A stretch of DNA of 64,000 bases from assembly GCA_006226775.1 (NCBI GenBank), contig SBGD01000034.1, forward strand, positions 1 to 64,000, in the 5' to 3' direction. Each line of letters starts with the position of its first letter. The stretch's first letter is position 1. The DNA comes from Paracoccaceae bacterium (GTDB lineage: Bacteria > Pseudomonadota > Alphaproteobacteria > Rhodobacterales > Rhodobacteraceae). Position numbers and translations under genes: made by a program. This document shows, one piece after another, positions 35,319 to 42,978 of this stretch. Under the pieces are notes generated by a model. It searched no databases and was not told the DNA's origin. It saw nothing but the letters and a program-made list of their open reading frames with translations.

Positions 35319-37046
35319 ATGACCCAAACCAATGAAATGACCGGCGGCGAGGCCCTGGCGCGAAGCCTTCTGGCGCAGGGCGCCGGGCCGATCTTCGGCA
35401 TGGGCGGCTTCCAGCTTCTGCCGTTCTACGATGCCGCGCGTCGCCTTGGCCTGACCCACCACCTGATCAACGACGAGCGTTGCGGCACCTTTGCCGCCGA
35501 TGCCTATGCCAAGGTGTCCGGTCGCGTGGGGCTGGTCGATGCGACGCTGGGGCCGGGGGCGACCAACCTGGTGACCGGGCTGGTCGAGGCGCTGAACGCA
35601 GGCTCGCCGCTGGTGGCCATCGTCGGCGACACCCACCGCGACCATTCCTGGAAGAACATGACGCAGGAGACCCACCAGGCCGAGATACTGCGCCCCGCCG
35701 CCAAGGAGGTGATCCGCGTCGAGGCCGTCCACCGCATCCCCGAGCTTCTGGCCCGCGCCTTCCAGGTCGCCACCACGGGCCGCCCCGGCCCGGTGGTGCT
35801 GATCGTGCCCGAGGATGTCTGCCACGGCACCCATGGCTTTGCCGACAGCGCTTTCGACAGCGACCCGCGCTACCAGGCCGCCCCGGCCCTGCGCTGCCGC
35901 CCAGAGGCCGGGGACCTGGCCCGCGCCGCCGCAATGCTGGCCGCTGCCGAACGCCCGCTGATCCTCGCCGGGGGCGGCGTGCATCTGTCGCAGGCCGCCG
36001 AGACGCTGACCGCCCTGGCCGAGACCGCGGGCTTCCCGGTCGCCCATACCATGAGCGGCAAGGGTGCCATTGCCTGCACCAGCCCGCTTTCGGCGGGGCT
36101 CTTCGGGCGCTATGACCGCATTGCCAACGACCTGATCGACGCCAGCGACTGCCTGCTGGTGGTCGGCTGCAAGCTGGGCGAGATCGCCACCAAGCGCTAT
36201 ACCGTCCCCGCCCCCGGCAAGACCGTGATCCACCTCGATTGCCTGCCCGAGGAAATGGGCCGCACCTATGCCCCGACCCTGCCGCTCTGGGGCGATGCCC
36301 GCGAGGGGCTGCGCGACCTGCTGGCGGCTTTGAAGGACCGGAAGTCCCCCGAGGCCCGCGCGGATTGGCGCGCCACGGTGGTCGAGAAGATGGCCGAATG
36401 GCGCGAGATGGCCCGCGCGCGGCTGGAAAGCGCCGAGGTTCCGGTGTCCATGGGCCGCCTGATGGGCGAGTTGAACCGGCATCTTCCGGCCAATGCGATC
36501 CTGATTGCCGATGGCGGGTTTGCCGCCCATTGGGGCGGGCTGCTTTACGACAGCAAGATCGCCGGGCGCGGTTTCGTGCCCGATCGCGGCTTTGCCTCGA
36601 TCGGCTATGGCCTGCCCGGCGCGATCGGCGCCTGCATGGCCGCGCCCGACCGCCCGGTGCTGGCGCTGACTGGCGATGGCGGCTTCAACATGGTGCTGGG
36701 CGAGATCGAGACCGCCCGCCGCATCGGGTTGGCGCCGACCATCATCGTCGTCAACAATGCCGCCTCGGGCTATGTCAAGGCGCTGCAACACCTGATGTAC
36801 GGCGAGAATGCCTATCAATCCAGCGACCTGGCGGAAACCGACTACGCCAGGGTGGCCGAGGCCATGGGCTGTCTCGGCCTGCGGGTCGAGACCCCCGATG
36901 CGCTGGGGGATGCCCTGCAACAGGCGCTGGCCGAGACCGGGCGGCCCACGGTGCTGGACGTGGTCGTCACCCGCGATCCCGGCAAGATGCTGCCCGCCGC
37001 CGACAGCCGCGCGGTCAAGGTCAAGAAGGGCGACCGGGTTGCCTGA
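35319..37046 (+). CDS. ThDP-dependent enzyme of the acetolactate synthase/benzoylformate decarboxylase superfamily
   Basis: 575 residues in the three-domain order. Pyrimidine domain (1-~175) with the catalytic Glu in INDERCGTFAADAYAK and LGPGATNLVTG; middle domain (~190-330) with LILAGGGVHLS; PP domain (~385-575) with LTGDGGFNMVLGEIETA..IIVVNN, the GDG-N motif. It makes or breaks C-C bonds next to a keto group. It is not clearly biosynthetic IlvB, since no small regulatory subunit gene is present, and the neighbours suggest a catabolic acyloin or 2-keto acid role. Reaction unassigned. Confidence 0.88.
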   Translation: MTQTNEMTGGEALARSLLAQGAGPIFGMGGFQLLPFYDAARRLGLTHHLINDERCGTFAADAYAKVSGRVGLVDATLGPGATNLVTGLVEALNAGSPLVAIVGDTHRDHSWKNMTQETHQAEILRPAAKEVIRVEAVHRIPELLARAFQVATTGRPGPVVLIVPEDVCHGTHGFADSAFDSDPRYQAAPALRCRPEAGDLARAAAMLAAAERPLILAGGGVHLSQAAETLTALAETAGFPVAHTMSGKGAIACTSPLSAGLFGRYDRIANDLIDASDCLLVVGCKLGEIATKRYTVPAPGKTVIHLDCLPEEMGRTYAPTLPLWGDAREGLRDLLAALKDRKSPEARADWRATVVEKMAEWREMARARLESAEVPVSMGRLMGELNRHLPANAILIADGGFAAHWGGLLYDSKIAGRGFVPDRGFASIGYGLPGAIGACMAAPDRPVLALTGDGGFNMVLGEIETARRIGLAPTIIVVNNAASGYVKALQHLMYGENAYQSSDLAETDYARVAEAMGCLGLRVETPDALGDALQQALAETGRPTVLDVVVTRDPGKMLPAADSRAVKVKKGDRVA

Positions 37047-37845
37047 GCTGCCGCCGATCCTCGCCGACAGCGTCACCCGGCTGGACGCAAGCGCCGCCGG
37101 GCGGGTCGTCGTCACCGGCTCGCACGGCGGGGTCTTCGCCGCCTGCCTCGCGCGCCATGCGGGGTGCCGCGCGGCGATCTTCAACGATGCGGGCGTCGGG
37201 CTGGACGAGGCGGGGATCGGCGGGCTGGCCTGGCTCGACCCGCAGGGCATGGCGGCGGCGGCGGTCGATCACGCCAGCGCCGAGATCGGCAATGCGCGGC
37301 AGATGCTGGCGCAGGGCCGGATCTCCCACGTCAATGCCGCGGCACGGGCGCTGGGCCTTACGCCCGGCATGACCTGCGCCGCCGCGGCGCTTGGGCTGGC
37401 CAGCGCGGCGATGCCCCAGGGCCCCTGCCCCGAGATCGAGGAAGCGCGCGAGGTGCTGACCCCGCCGGGCGCGCGGCGCGCGCTGATCCTGGTCGATTCC
37501 GCCAGCCTCGTGCAGGCCACCGACCGCGGTCAGGTGATCGTCACCGGCTCGCACGGCGCGCTGTTCGGCGGCGATGCGGCGAATACGCTGAAGGCCGACG
37601 CATTTCTTGCGCTGTTCAACGATGCCGGTGGCGGGATCGGCACCTCGCGGCTGCCTGCGCTCCAGCAGCGCGGCATTGCCGCCGCCACCGTCGCTACCGC
37701 TTCGGCCCGGATCGGCGAGGCCCGCTCGACCTGGCAGGACGGCATCCTGTCGGCTGTCAATGCCGCCGCGGAGCGCCTCGGCGCGCGCGTCGGGATGCCC
37801 GCCGCCGCGCTGGTCGCCCTGGCGCTTGACGCCCCGGGCGGCTAG
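37039..37845 (+). CDS. Unrecognised protein made of two copies of one domain
   Basis: About 268 residues, probably from TTG at 37039, which follows AAGAAGGG by 7 bp and overlaps the ThDP gene by 8 bp. No family recognised. Residues ~9-121 and ~152-265 are homologous. Both have VTGSHG (26-30 and 169-173), FNDAG (48-52 and 193-197), G(M/I)AAA (~70-74 and 212-216), AS-A-IG-AR (~79-87 and 221-229) and S-VNAAA--LG---GM (~96-111 and 238-253). There is no signal peptide or membrane helix, so it is cytosolic. The conserved Ser-His-Gly and Asn-Asp pairs would suit an active site formed by a pseudo-dimer. Its place at the end of the ThDP/TRAP operon suggests an enzyme or enzyme partner in the same pathway; this is inference. 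Confidence 0.75.
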   Translation: MPELPPILADSVTRLDASAAGRVVVTGSHGGVFAACLARHAGCRAAIFNDAGVGLDEAGIGGLAWLDPQGMAAAAVDHASAEIGNARQMLAQGRISHVNAAARALGLTPGMTCAAAALGLASAAMPQGPCPEIEEAREVLTPPGARRALILVDSASLVQATDRGQVIVTGSHGALFGGDAANTLKADAFLALFNDAGGGIGTSRLPALQQRGIAAATVATASARIGEARSTWQDGILSAVNAAAERLGARVGMPAAALVALALDAPGG

Positions 37846-37857
37846 CCGGGGCAGGCG

Positions 37858-38514
37858 CTACCGCGCCGGGCTGCGCAATTGCAGCACTTGCATGCCGATG
37901 GCCATGGCCGGGCCGATCCCCAGCGCAAAGAAGATCGTGCCAAGGCCAAGCGTGCCGCCCAGGGCCCAGCCGATCACGACGACGGTCAACTCCAGAAGGG
38001 TGCGCACCAGGGCGATGGGAAGACCGGTAACCGCCTGCAACCCGGTCATCAGCCCGTCCCGGGGCCCGGGGCCGAGGTTGGCCACCAGGTAGATCGCGCC
38101 GCCGAAGCCGGTCACGAAAACCCCGGCCAGCGCCAGCAGGGCATTGACCGCGAAGCCGTCGAACCTCGGCAGCAGCGGCAGCGCGAAATCCAGCACCAGC
38201 GCGATGATGATCGCATTGAGGATGGTGCCCAGCCCCGGCGTCTGGCGCAGCGGGATCCACAGCACCAGCACCGAGACGCTGATCGCGAAGGTCGCGAAGC
38301 CCAGGCTCCAGCCGGTGACATGGGTCACCCCCTCGGCAAAGACCGTCCAGGGGCTGACGCCGACGCCCGCGGTGACCAGCAGCGCCTCGCCCAGGCCAAA
38401 GACCACGAGGCCAAGGACCAGGAAGACCACCGAGACCAGCGGCGGTTTCAGGGTGAACGCGCGGGGCGAACTCCAGCGCAGCTTGGGGACCGACGTGACC
38501 GAAAGGAAACTCAA
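37858..38514 (-). CDS. YczE/YyaS/YitT-family membrane protein
   Basis: 218 residues with about five to six membrane helices. The family pattern is visible: GLGEALLVTAGVGVSPWTVFAEGV near residue 40, then ANLGPGPRDGLMTGL with the conserved GPRDG. Function of the family is poorly known; some YczE members are tied to lipopeptide production. It converges with the duplicated-domain gene, 12 bp apart. Confidence 0.8.
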   Translation of the reverse strand: MSFLSVTSVPKLRWSSPRAFTLKPPLVSVVFLVLGLVVFGLGEALLVTAGVGVSPWTVFAEGVTHVTGWSLGFATFAISVSVLVLWIPLRQTPGLGTILNAIIIALVLDFALPLLPRFDGFAVNALLALAGVFVTGFGGAIYLVANLGPGPRDGLMTGLQAVTGLPIALVRTLLELTVVVIGWALGGTLGLGTIFFALGIGPAMAIGMQVLQLRSPAR

Positions 38515-38659
38515 GGCAAAATCCAGCGCGAGGCATCAGGCGATTGGCATTTGTGCCAGTTTGCCGCGCCGCCGGCAAGCGGGGGATTTGCCGGGCCACG
38601 AAAGGCCGGGGGCGGGCGGGCGTCTGCCGGGTTTTGTCCTTCGCGATCCGACCTGTGAC

Positions 38660-38688
38660 TTGATTTTGTTCTCGTTTTGTTCTATCTT
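38660..38688 (+). promoter_or_regulatory. SOS promoter: LexA box in the -35/-10 spacer
   Basis: TTGATT (38660-38665), 17-bp spacer, TATCTT (38683-38688). The spacer contains GTTC-TCGTTTT-GTTC (38668-38682), an exact match to the alphaproteobacterial LexA site GTTC-N7-GTTC. LexA bound there would block RNA polymerase. The start codon of the next gene is 29 bp past the -10. Confidence 0.75.
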
Positions 38689-38717
38689 CGGATCCGAGTC
38701 AGAAAGGGAGATGCCCG

Positions 38718-39011
38718 ATGGACGACACCCATACCCTGCCCGCGACGCCGAAACAGATCGCCTATGCCCGCGCCCTTGCCTTGCGCAACCACATCCCCCT
38801 GCCGTGGGAGGTGCAGCAGGACCGCCGGTCGATCAGCGCCTGGATCGAGGCCCAGGCCGCGCGGCAATCTTCCGCCGCGCAGGACAACCGGCCCAGTTCC
38901 CGGCAGGTCGCCTTTGCCGAACGCCTTGCCCAGATCAAGCGCCGCGCCGTGCCCGACGAATGTTTCCGCGACAAGCGGCTGATGTCGAAATGGATCGAGG
39001 GCAACAAGTGA
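38718..39011 (+). CDS. Small two-repeat protein under LexA-type control
   Basis: 97 residues, no membrane helix or signal peptide. It contains two ~38-residue repeats. The first is about residues 8-45: TPKQIAYARALA, a Pro-rich turn with an acidic residue, then DRRSISAWIE. The second is about 59-97: SSRQVAFAERLA, then DKRLMSKWIE. The shared pattern is (T/S)-x-(K/R)-Q-(I/V)-A-(Y/F)-A-x-x-LA...D-(K/R)-R-x-(I/M)-S-x-WIE. Similar Q-x-x-x-A-x-x-(I/L)A motifs occur, as far as I recall, at the C-terminus of some type III topoisomerases, so a DNA-linked role is possible. AAGGGAG precedes the ATG. Function unknown. Confidence 0.8.
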   Translation: MDDTHTLPATPKQIAYARALALRNHIPLPWEVQQDRRSISAWIEAQAARQSSAAQDNRPSSRQVAFAERLAQIKRRAVPDECFRDKRLMSKWIEGNK

Positions 39012-39015
39012 CGGC

Positions 39016-39717
39016 TCAGGCCACCGCCCGCACCGAATATTCCGGCGTGCCGTCCCAGATCAGGTCCCAGGACGCGCCGGGGCGGACGTTCTGGGTGGCC
39101 CGCGGCTCGAAACACACAAGGCAATTGCCCCCCGGCGCGGGGGCGCGGACGGACGGATAGATCAACCCGCGCGACCCGCCGCGCCGCAAGGCATGGGCCA
39201 GGCTCTGGCCCAGCGGATAGCCGGTGGATGGATCGGGATCGAGCGCCGGGTGATCGGGCTCGTCGGTGATGTCATCGAACCGACCGATGAAATCGGCCAA
39301 GAGTTCGACATAGCGGGCGCTGTCCTCGAACCAGCCGGTATGGCCAAGCTCGCGCGTGCGGTGCCAGGCGACTTCGCTGATCGAGACCATGACGTCCCAG
39401 GCGCAATACCAGGCGCCACGCTCTTCGGAGTTGAAGCGGTTGCCGCCCCTCCGCGTATAGGCAAAGGCCGCGTTGACATGGGTGTCGCCGTAGATCCGCA
39501 GGTCGTGGCTGCGGCGCCGCCAGGCAAGCTCGCGCGGGTCGAGATGCGGGTTCCGGCCCCGCTCGGCCAGGAGGCGGCCGCTGGTCAGCCCCTCGATCTC
39601 GGCGAGGATCTCGAGTTCGTCGTCGCTGTCCGCCAGCCCGCGCAGCGCAGGCGGCTTGTGATAGGTGGCGGGCAGAAGCCGTATCAGACCGCGATCCGAG
39701 ATCTCGGTCTGCCTCAT
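39016..39717 (-). CDS. RES-domain toxin of a toxin-antitoxin pair
   Basis: 233 residues. The RES domain (~residue 75 on) carries its namesake residues: Arg in GGNRFNSEERGAWYCA, Glu in SISEVAWHRTRELG and Ser in LIYPSVRAPGGNC-like context (GLIYPSVRAP). RES toxins degrade NAD+ (phosphorolysis or ADP-ribosyl transfer), causing growth arrest. The ATG overlaps the antitoxin stop (ATGA), the common antitoxin-toxin order. Length is near the upper end for the family. Confidence 0.88.
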   Translation of the reverse strand: MRQTEISDRGLIRLLPATYHKPPALRGLADSDDELEILAEIEGLTSGRLLAERGRNPHLDPRELAWRRRSHDLRIYGDTHVNAAFAYTRRGGNRFNSEERGAWYCAWDVMVSISEVAWHRTRELGHTGWFEDSARYVELLADFIGRFDDITDEPDHPALDPDPSTGYPLGQSLAHALRRGGSRGLIYPSVRAPAPGGNCLVCFEPRATQNVRPGASWDLIWDGTPEYSVRAVA

Positions 39718-40103
39718 GCCCCGCCCCGCAGCGCGTCGAGATAGGTGCGCACCGCGAGGATCTGCGGCAGCCCGCCCTCGATCGCCGTGTCCAGCGGCCG
39801 GGCGCCGCCGAACAGCGGGCCGGTATTGGGCCGGGTGACCCATTGCCGGGCCAGCGACTGGGAAAAATAGAGCTCGAGCGCCTTGTAGATGCCGATCACC
39901 GCGCTCAGCCGCAGCAGCTGGTCCTTGGTCAACTCGCCGGCGAAATCCGGCTTGCGGGCGCGCTTCCAGGTGCTTTCCGACATGTCGGCCAGCCCGGCGG
40001 CCTCCTTCAGGCTGAGCTTCCAGGCATCGGCAATGCGCGCATAGGCCTTGAGCGCAACGGCATTGCGCCGGGCCGGTTCGCGGGTCTGGGCGGCAACTTG
40101 CAT
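39714..40103 (-). CDS. Xre/MbcA/ParS-type antitoxin
   Basis: 129 residues. An N-terminal helical DNA-binding region (residues ~15-65) with LSLKEAAGLADMSESTWKRARK is typical of Xre-like antitoxins of RES toxins. The C-terminal DUF2384-type toxin-binding region has RLSAVIGIYKALELYFS, a WVTRPNTGPLFGGARPLD block and the terminal YLDALRGGA. ATG at 40103 has AGGAGAG 6 bp upstream. It neutralises the RES toxin and should repress its own promoter. Confidence 0.88.
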   Translation of the reverse strand: MQVAAQTREPARRNAVALKAYARIADAWKLSLKEAAGLADMSESTWKRARKPDFAGELTKDQLLRLSAVIGIYKALELYFSQSLARQWVTRPNTGPLFGGARPLDTAIEGGLPQILAVRTYLDALRGGA

Positions 40104-40122
40104 CTCGATCTCTCCTGGCCTC

Positions 40123-40160
40123 AATATGGGCCATATGGACGGAAAGTCAAGGTCATATGA
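40123..40160 (-). promoter_or_regulatory. Promoter and operator of the RES/Xre pair
   Basis: Minus-strand promoter TTGACT (40150-40145), 16-bp spacer, CATATT (40128-40123). Two palindromes, CCATATGG (40131-40138, in the spacer) and TCATATGA (40153-40160, just upstream of -35), share the CATATG core 22 bp apart. This fits antitoxin autorepression. Confidence 0.65.
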
Positions 40161-40168
40161 TCGGCGTG

Positions 40169-40594
40169 TCAGTCACCGCGCAAGTGCCGCGCGATCTCTT
40201 CCATCTCGCTGGCCGAAAGCTGCGGCGGCACCGCGTAGTCGTCCGGGCCGGCGCCGAGATAGGCCTGGGAGGTGACGTCATGCACATGGTGCATCGGCAC
40301 CACATGGGCATGGGCGTGCGGCACATGGATGCCGGTGTAGAACATCGCCACCCGCTCGACCTGGTAGAGCGTCTTCATCCGCCGCGCGAGGCTTTGCGCG
40401 CAGGTGGTGATCCGCGTCGCCAGATCCTCGGGCAGGTCCTCGAACCAGACGTGATGCGCCTTGGGGATGACAAGCGCATGGCCCGCGCGGATCGGATGCA
40501 GGTCGAGAAAGGCCAGGATATGCGCGTCCTCGTAAAGGCGATGCGCGGGCAGCGCGCCCGATGCGATCCGGCAGAACAGGCAATCCTCGGTCAT
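40169..40594 (-). CDS. HIT-family nucleotide hydrolase/transferase
   Basis: 141 residues. N-terminal CLFCRIASG, with a Zn-type Cys pair as in HinT-like proteins, LDLHPIRAGHALVIPKAHH, and the histidine triad HVPHAHAHVVP near residue 90. HIT proteins cleave AMP from nucleotides linked to amines or other groups. The triad His residues are complete. Close to the antitoxin promoter but transcribed separately. Confidence 0.92.
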   Translation of the reverse strand: MTEDCLFCRIASGALPAHRLYEDAHILAFLDLHPIRAGHALVIPKAHHVWFEDLPEDLATRITTCAQSLARRMKTLYQVERVAMFYTGIHVPHAHAHVVPMHHVHDVTSQAYLGAGPDDYAVPPQLSASEMEEIARHLRGD

Positions 40595-40675
40595 CGTCCG
40601 GTCCTTGCGTCACACCCCTCGGGGCCCTGTGCCCGCATCCTGACCGCTGCCGGGCAAAAAGGCAAACCCGCCGTG

Positions 40676-42301
40676 TCAACCCGGCCTTGGCGCCTTGACC
40701 GCCAGGTCCTCGCGCAGCGGCACGGTCTGGCGTTCGATCATGCGATGCACCACCGGCGACCCCTCGCCGCGGTGCAGCCGGCGCAGCCTGTCGCCAAGGG
40801 CGGCGTCGGAATTGGTGCGCCGCTCGTTGTGGCGCACGTATTCGCCCCAGGTCGGCACGTGGTAGCTCTCGCTCCAGTGATCGGGGTCCTGCAGGTCGCG
40901 CAGCAAGGCCCATTGCTGCGCCCCGTCGCGGATCCGCACGCGCCGGCGCTGGCTCATCACCGCAAGGAATTCCGGCACATCCTCCTGGGCGATCTGGTAG
41001 TCCACCATGATCATGACCGGCCCGCTGCGATAGGTCAGCTCGAACCGCGTGTCGGGTTCGCGGAACCGGCCCAGCGGCGTGAGGTCGAGCCCGGCGAATT
41101 CCGGCAGCGGCAGGCGCAGCCCCACCACCGCGCCAAGCACCAGCAGCACCGCCGCCGTCAGCAGCGCCGGGGCGGGGCCGTAGGTCTCGGCCATCACGCC
41201 CCAGACCAGGCTGCCCGCCGCCATGCCGCCGAAGGATCCGGTCTGGTAGAGCGCCAGCGCCCGGCCCACCACCCAGCGCGGGGTCGACAGCTGGATGGTG
41301 ACGTTGAACATCGACATCGCCAGCACCCAGCAGGCGCCGGTCACCAGCATGGTCGCCCCGGCCAGCCAGATGCTCTCGGCCAGCGCCAGCACCGCGCTGC
41401 TGAGCCCGAAGCCGACGAAGGCGCCGCGGGCGATGATCTCGTTGCGAAAGCCCTCGCGCAGCCGGGCATTGGCCAGCGCGCCGCCGACCGCGCCGACGCC
41501 GAAAGCCCCCAGCATCACGCCATAATCGAACGAAGTGCCCTGCAGGCTTTCGCGCACCACCACCGGCAGCAAGGCCAGCAGCGCCACGGCGGACAGCCCG
41601 AACCAGAAGCCGCGCAGGATCACCCGCAACAGGTTGGGCGACATCGCCACATAGCGCAGCCCGGCGGCAAAGGCGCTGCCGAAGGATTCGCGCGGCAGCC
41701 GCATGTCGCGCGGCTGGGCCTTCCAGCGCAGCAGCGCCAGGATGATCGCCACGTAGCTCAGCGCATTGACCGCAAAGGCCACCGCGGCACCGGCGATGGC
41801 CACGATGGCGCCGCCCGCCGCCGGGCCGATGCTGCGCATCAGGTTGAAGCCCATGGAATTGAGCGAGACCGCCGTGGGCAGGTCCTCGCGGCTGACGATA
41901 TCGCCCATGGTGGCCTGCCAGGACGGGTTGTGCAGCGCGGTCCCGCAGCCGATCAGGAAGGTGAAGAACAGCAGCAGCCAGGGCGTCAGCCAGCCCTCGA
42001 AGGCCATGAAGGTCAGGATCACCGAGACGCCGAACATGAAGCCCTGGGCGATCAGCATCACCCGCCGGCGGTCGAAATTGTCGGCAAAGACCCCGGCCAG
42101 CAGCGAAAACGCCATGATCGGCAGGGTCACCGAGCCCTGGACCAGCGCCACCATGTATTGCGAGCCCGACAGCGAGGTCATCAGCCAGGCCGCCCCCACC
42201 GACTGGACAAGCCCGCCGAAGTTCGACGCAAGCGCCGCGATCCAGAGCGAGCGGAACGTCTGGTTGCGAAACAGGATCAGGGGTGAAACACGGTCGGGCA
42301 C
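40676..42301 (-). CDS. MFS_3-type exporter with soluble C-terminal domain
   Basis: 541 residues. Residues 1-~410 hold 12 membrane helices; the A-like loop is DNFDRRRVMLIAQG and the N-terminus FRNQTFRSLWIAAL is typical of the MFS_3 (EntS-like) group. Residues ~420-541 are soluble (FELTYRSGPVMIMVDYQI...WSESYHVPTWGEYVRH) and look like a ferredoxin-type alpha/beta domain seen at the end of many MFS_3 proteins. Substrate unknown; relatives export siderophores or drugs. Confidence 0.85.
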   Translation of the reverse strand: MPDRVSPLILFRNQTFRSLWIAALASNFGGLVQSVGAAWLMTSLSGSQYMVALVQGSVTLPIMAFSLLAGVFADNFDRRRVMLIAQGFMFGVSVILTFMAFEGWLTPWLLLFFTFLIGCGTALHNPSWQATMGDIVSREDLPTAVSLNSMGFNLMRSIGPAAGGAIVAIAGAAVAFAVNALSYVAIILALLRWKAQPRDMRLPRESFGSAFAAGLRYVAMSPNLLRVILRGFWFGLSAVALLALLPVVVRESLQGTSFDYGVMLGAFGVGAVGGALANARLREGFRNEIIARGAFVGFGLSSAVLALAESIWLAGATMLVTGACWVLAMSMFNVTIQLSTPRWVVGRALALYQTGSFGGMAAGSLVWGVMAETYGPAPALLTAAVLLVLGAVVGLRLPLPEFAGLDLTPLGRFREPDTRFELTYRSGPVMIMVDYQIAQEDVPEFLAVMSQRRRVRIRDGAQQWALLRDLQDPDHWSESYHVPTWGEYVRHNERRTNSDAALGDRLRRLHRGEGSPVVHRMIERQTVPLREDLAVKAPRPG

Positions 42302-42477
42302 GGGATTGCAGGCGCCTTTGATCGGAGACTCGCCTCCTGACTACACCCGGGCCGCGCAATTGGGAATGCCGCGCGGCGCCGTGCTGCCGGCCCGCCCGGG
42401 GGGCCGCGCGCCGACTATTGCGGTTGGCCGCGCCGGTCCGGCGTGGCATATGGCCGGGGCAAAGCGACAAGGGTATC

Positions 42478-42978
42478 ATGCGGCAGATTTTCTTCACCTT
42501 CAGCGCGCTGCTGGACCGGATCGCCCTGTGGCTGTGCCTCGGGGCCGCGTCGGTCCTGACCCTCATGGTGCTGGTCATCGTGGTGCTGCGCTACGGTTTC
42601 GGCCAGGGCCACCTGCAATTGCAGGACGTGGCCAGCTATGCCTTCGCGGTGCTGGTGATCTTCAGCATCCCGGTCTGCCTGACCCGCGAAGGCCATGTCC
42701 GGGTCGAGGTCTTCTCGGAGCAGATGCCGCCCGCCTATCGCTACTGGGCCGACGTGGTGGCGCTGGTGTTTTTCCTGGTGCCGGTCTTCGGGCTGATCCT
42801 CTGGGCCTGGTGGCCGCAGATGCTCTATTCCTGGTCGATCCGCGAAGCCTCGCTGGAAACCGGCGGGCTGGGCGGGCTGTTCCTCGTCAAGACCGCGCTG
42901 CCGCTGGGCGCGGCGATGACCATCGTGCAGGGACTGGCGCTGGTTCTGCGCAAGGGGGGCCGCGATCATGGTGCATGA
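42478..42978 (+). CDS. TRAP transporter small permease subunit (DctQ type)
   Basis: 166 residues with four membrane helices. DctQ pattern: VVLRYGFGQGHLQLQDVASYAFAVLVIFSIPVC. ATG at 42478 is chosen because the first helix follows at once; the GC-rich 176-bp upstream region shows no clear promoter. The 3' end overlaps dctM by 11 bp. Confidence 0.88.
   Translation: MRQIFFTFSALLDRIALWLCLGAASVLTLMVLVIVVLRYGFGQGHLQLQDVASYAFAVLVIFSIPVCLTREGHVRVEVFSEQMPPAYRYWADVVALVFFLVPVFGLILWAWWPQMLYSWSIREASLETGGLGGLFLVKTALPLGAAMTIVQGLALVLRKGGRDHGA

Noticed and set aside
35319-37046. Assignment as biosynthetic acetolactate synthase IlvB
   Set aside because: No small-subunit gene follows and the context is a transporter operon with a local IclR regulator; the superfamily call is as far as the sequence goes.
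40169-40594. HIT protein as a third member of the toxin-antitoxin operon
   Set aside because: The antitoxin promoter lies between them and the HIT gene ends before it; HIT proteins are common housekeeping enzymes.
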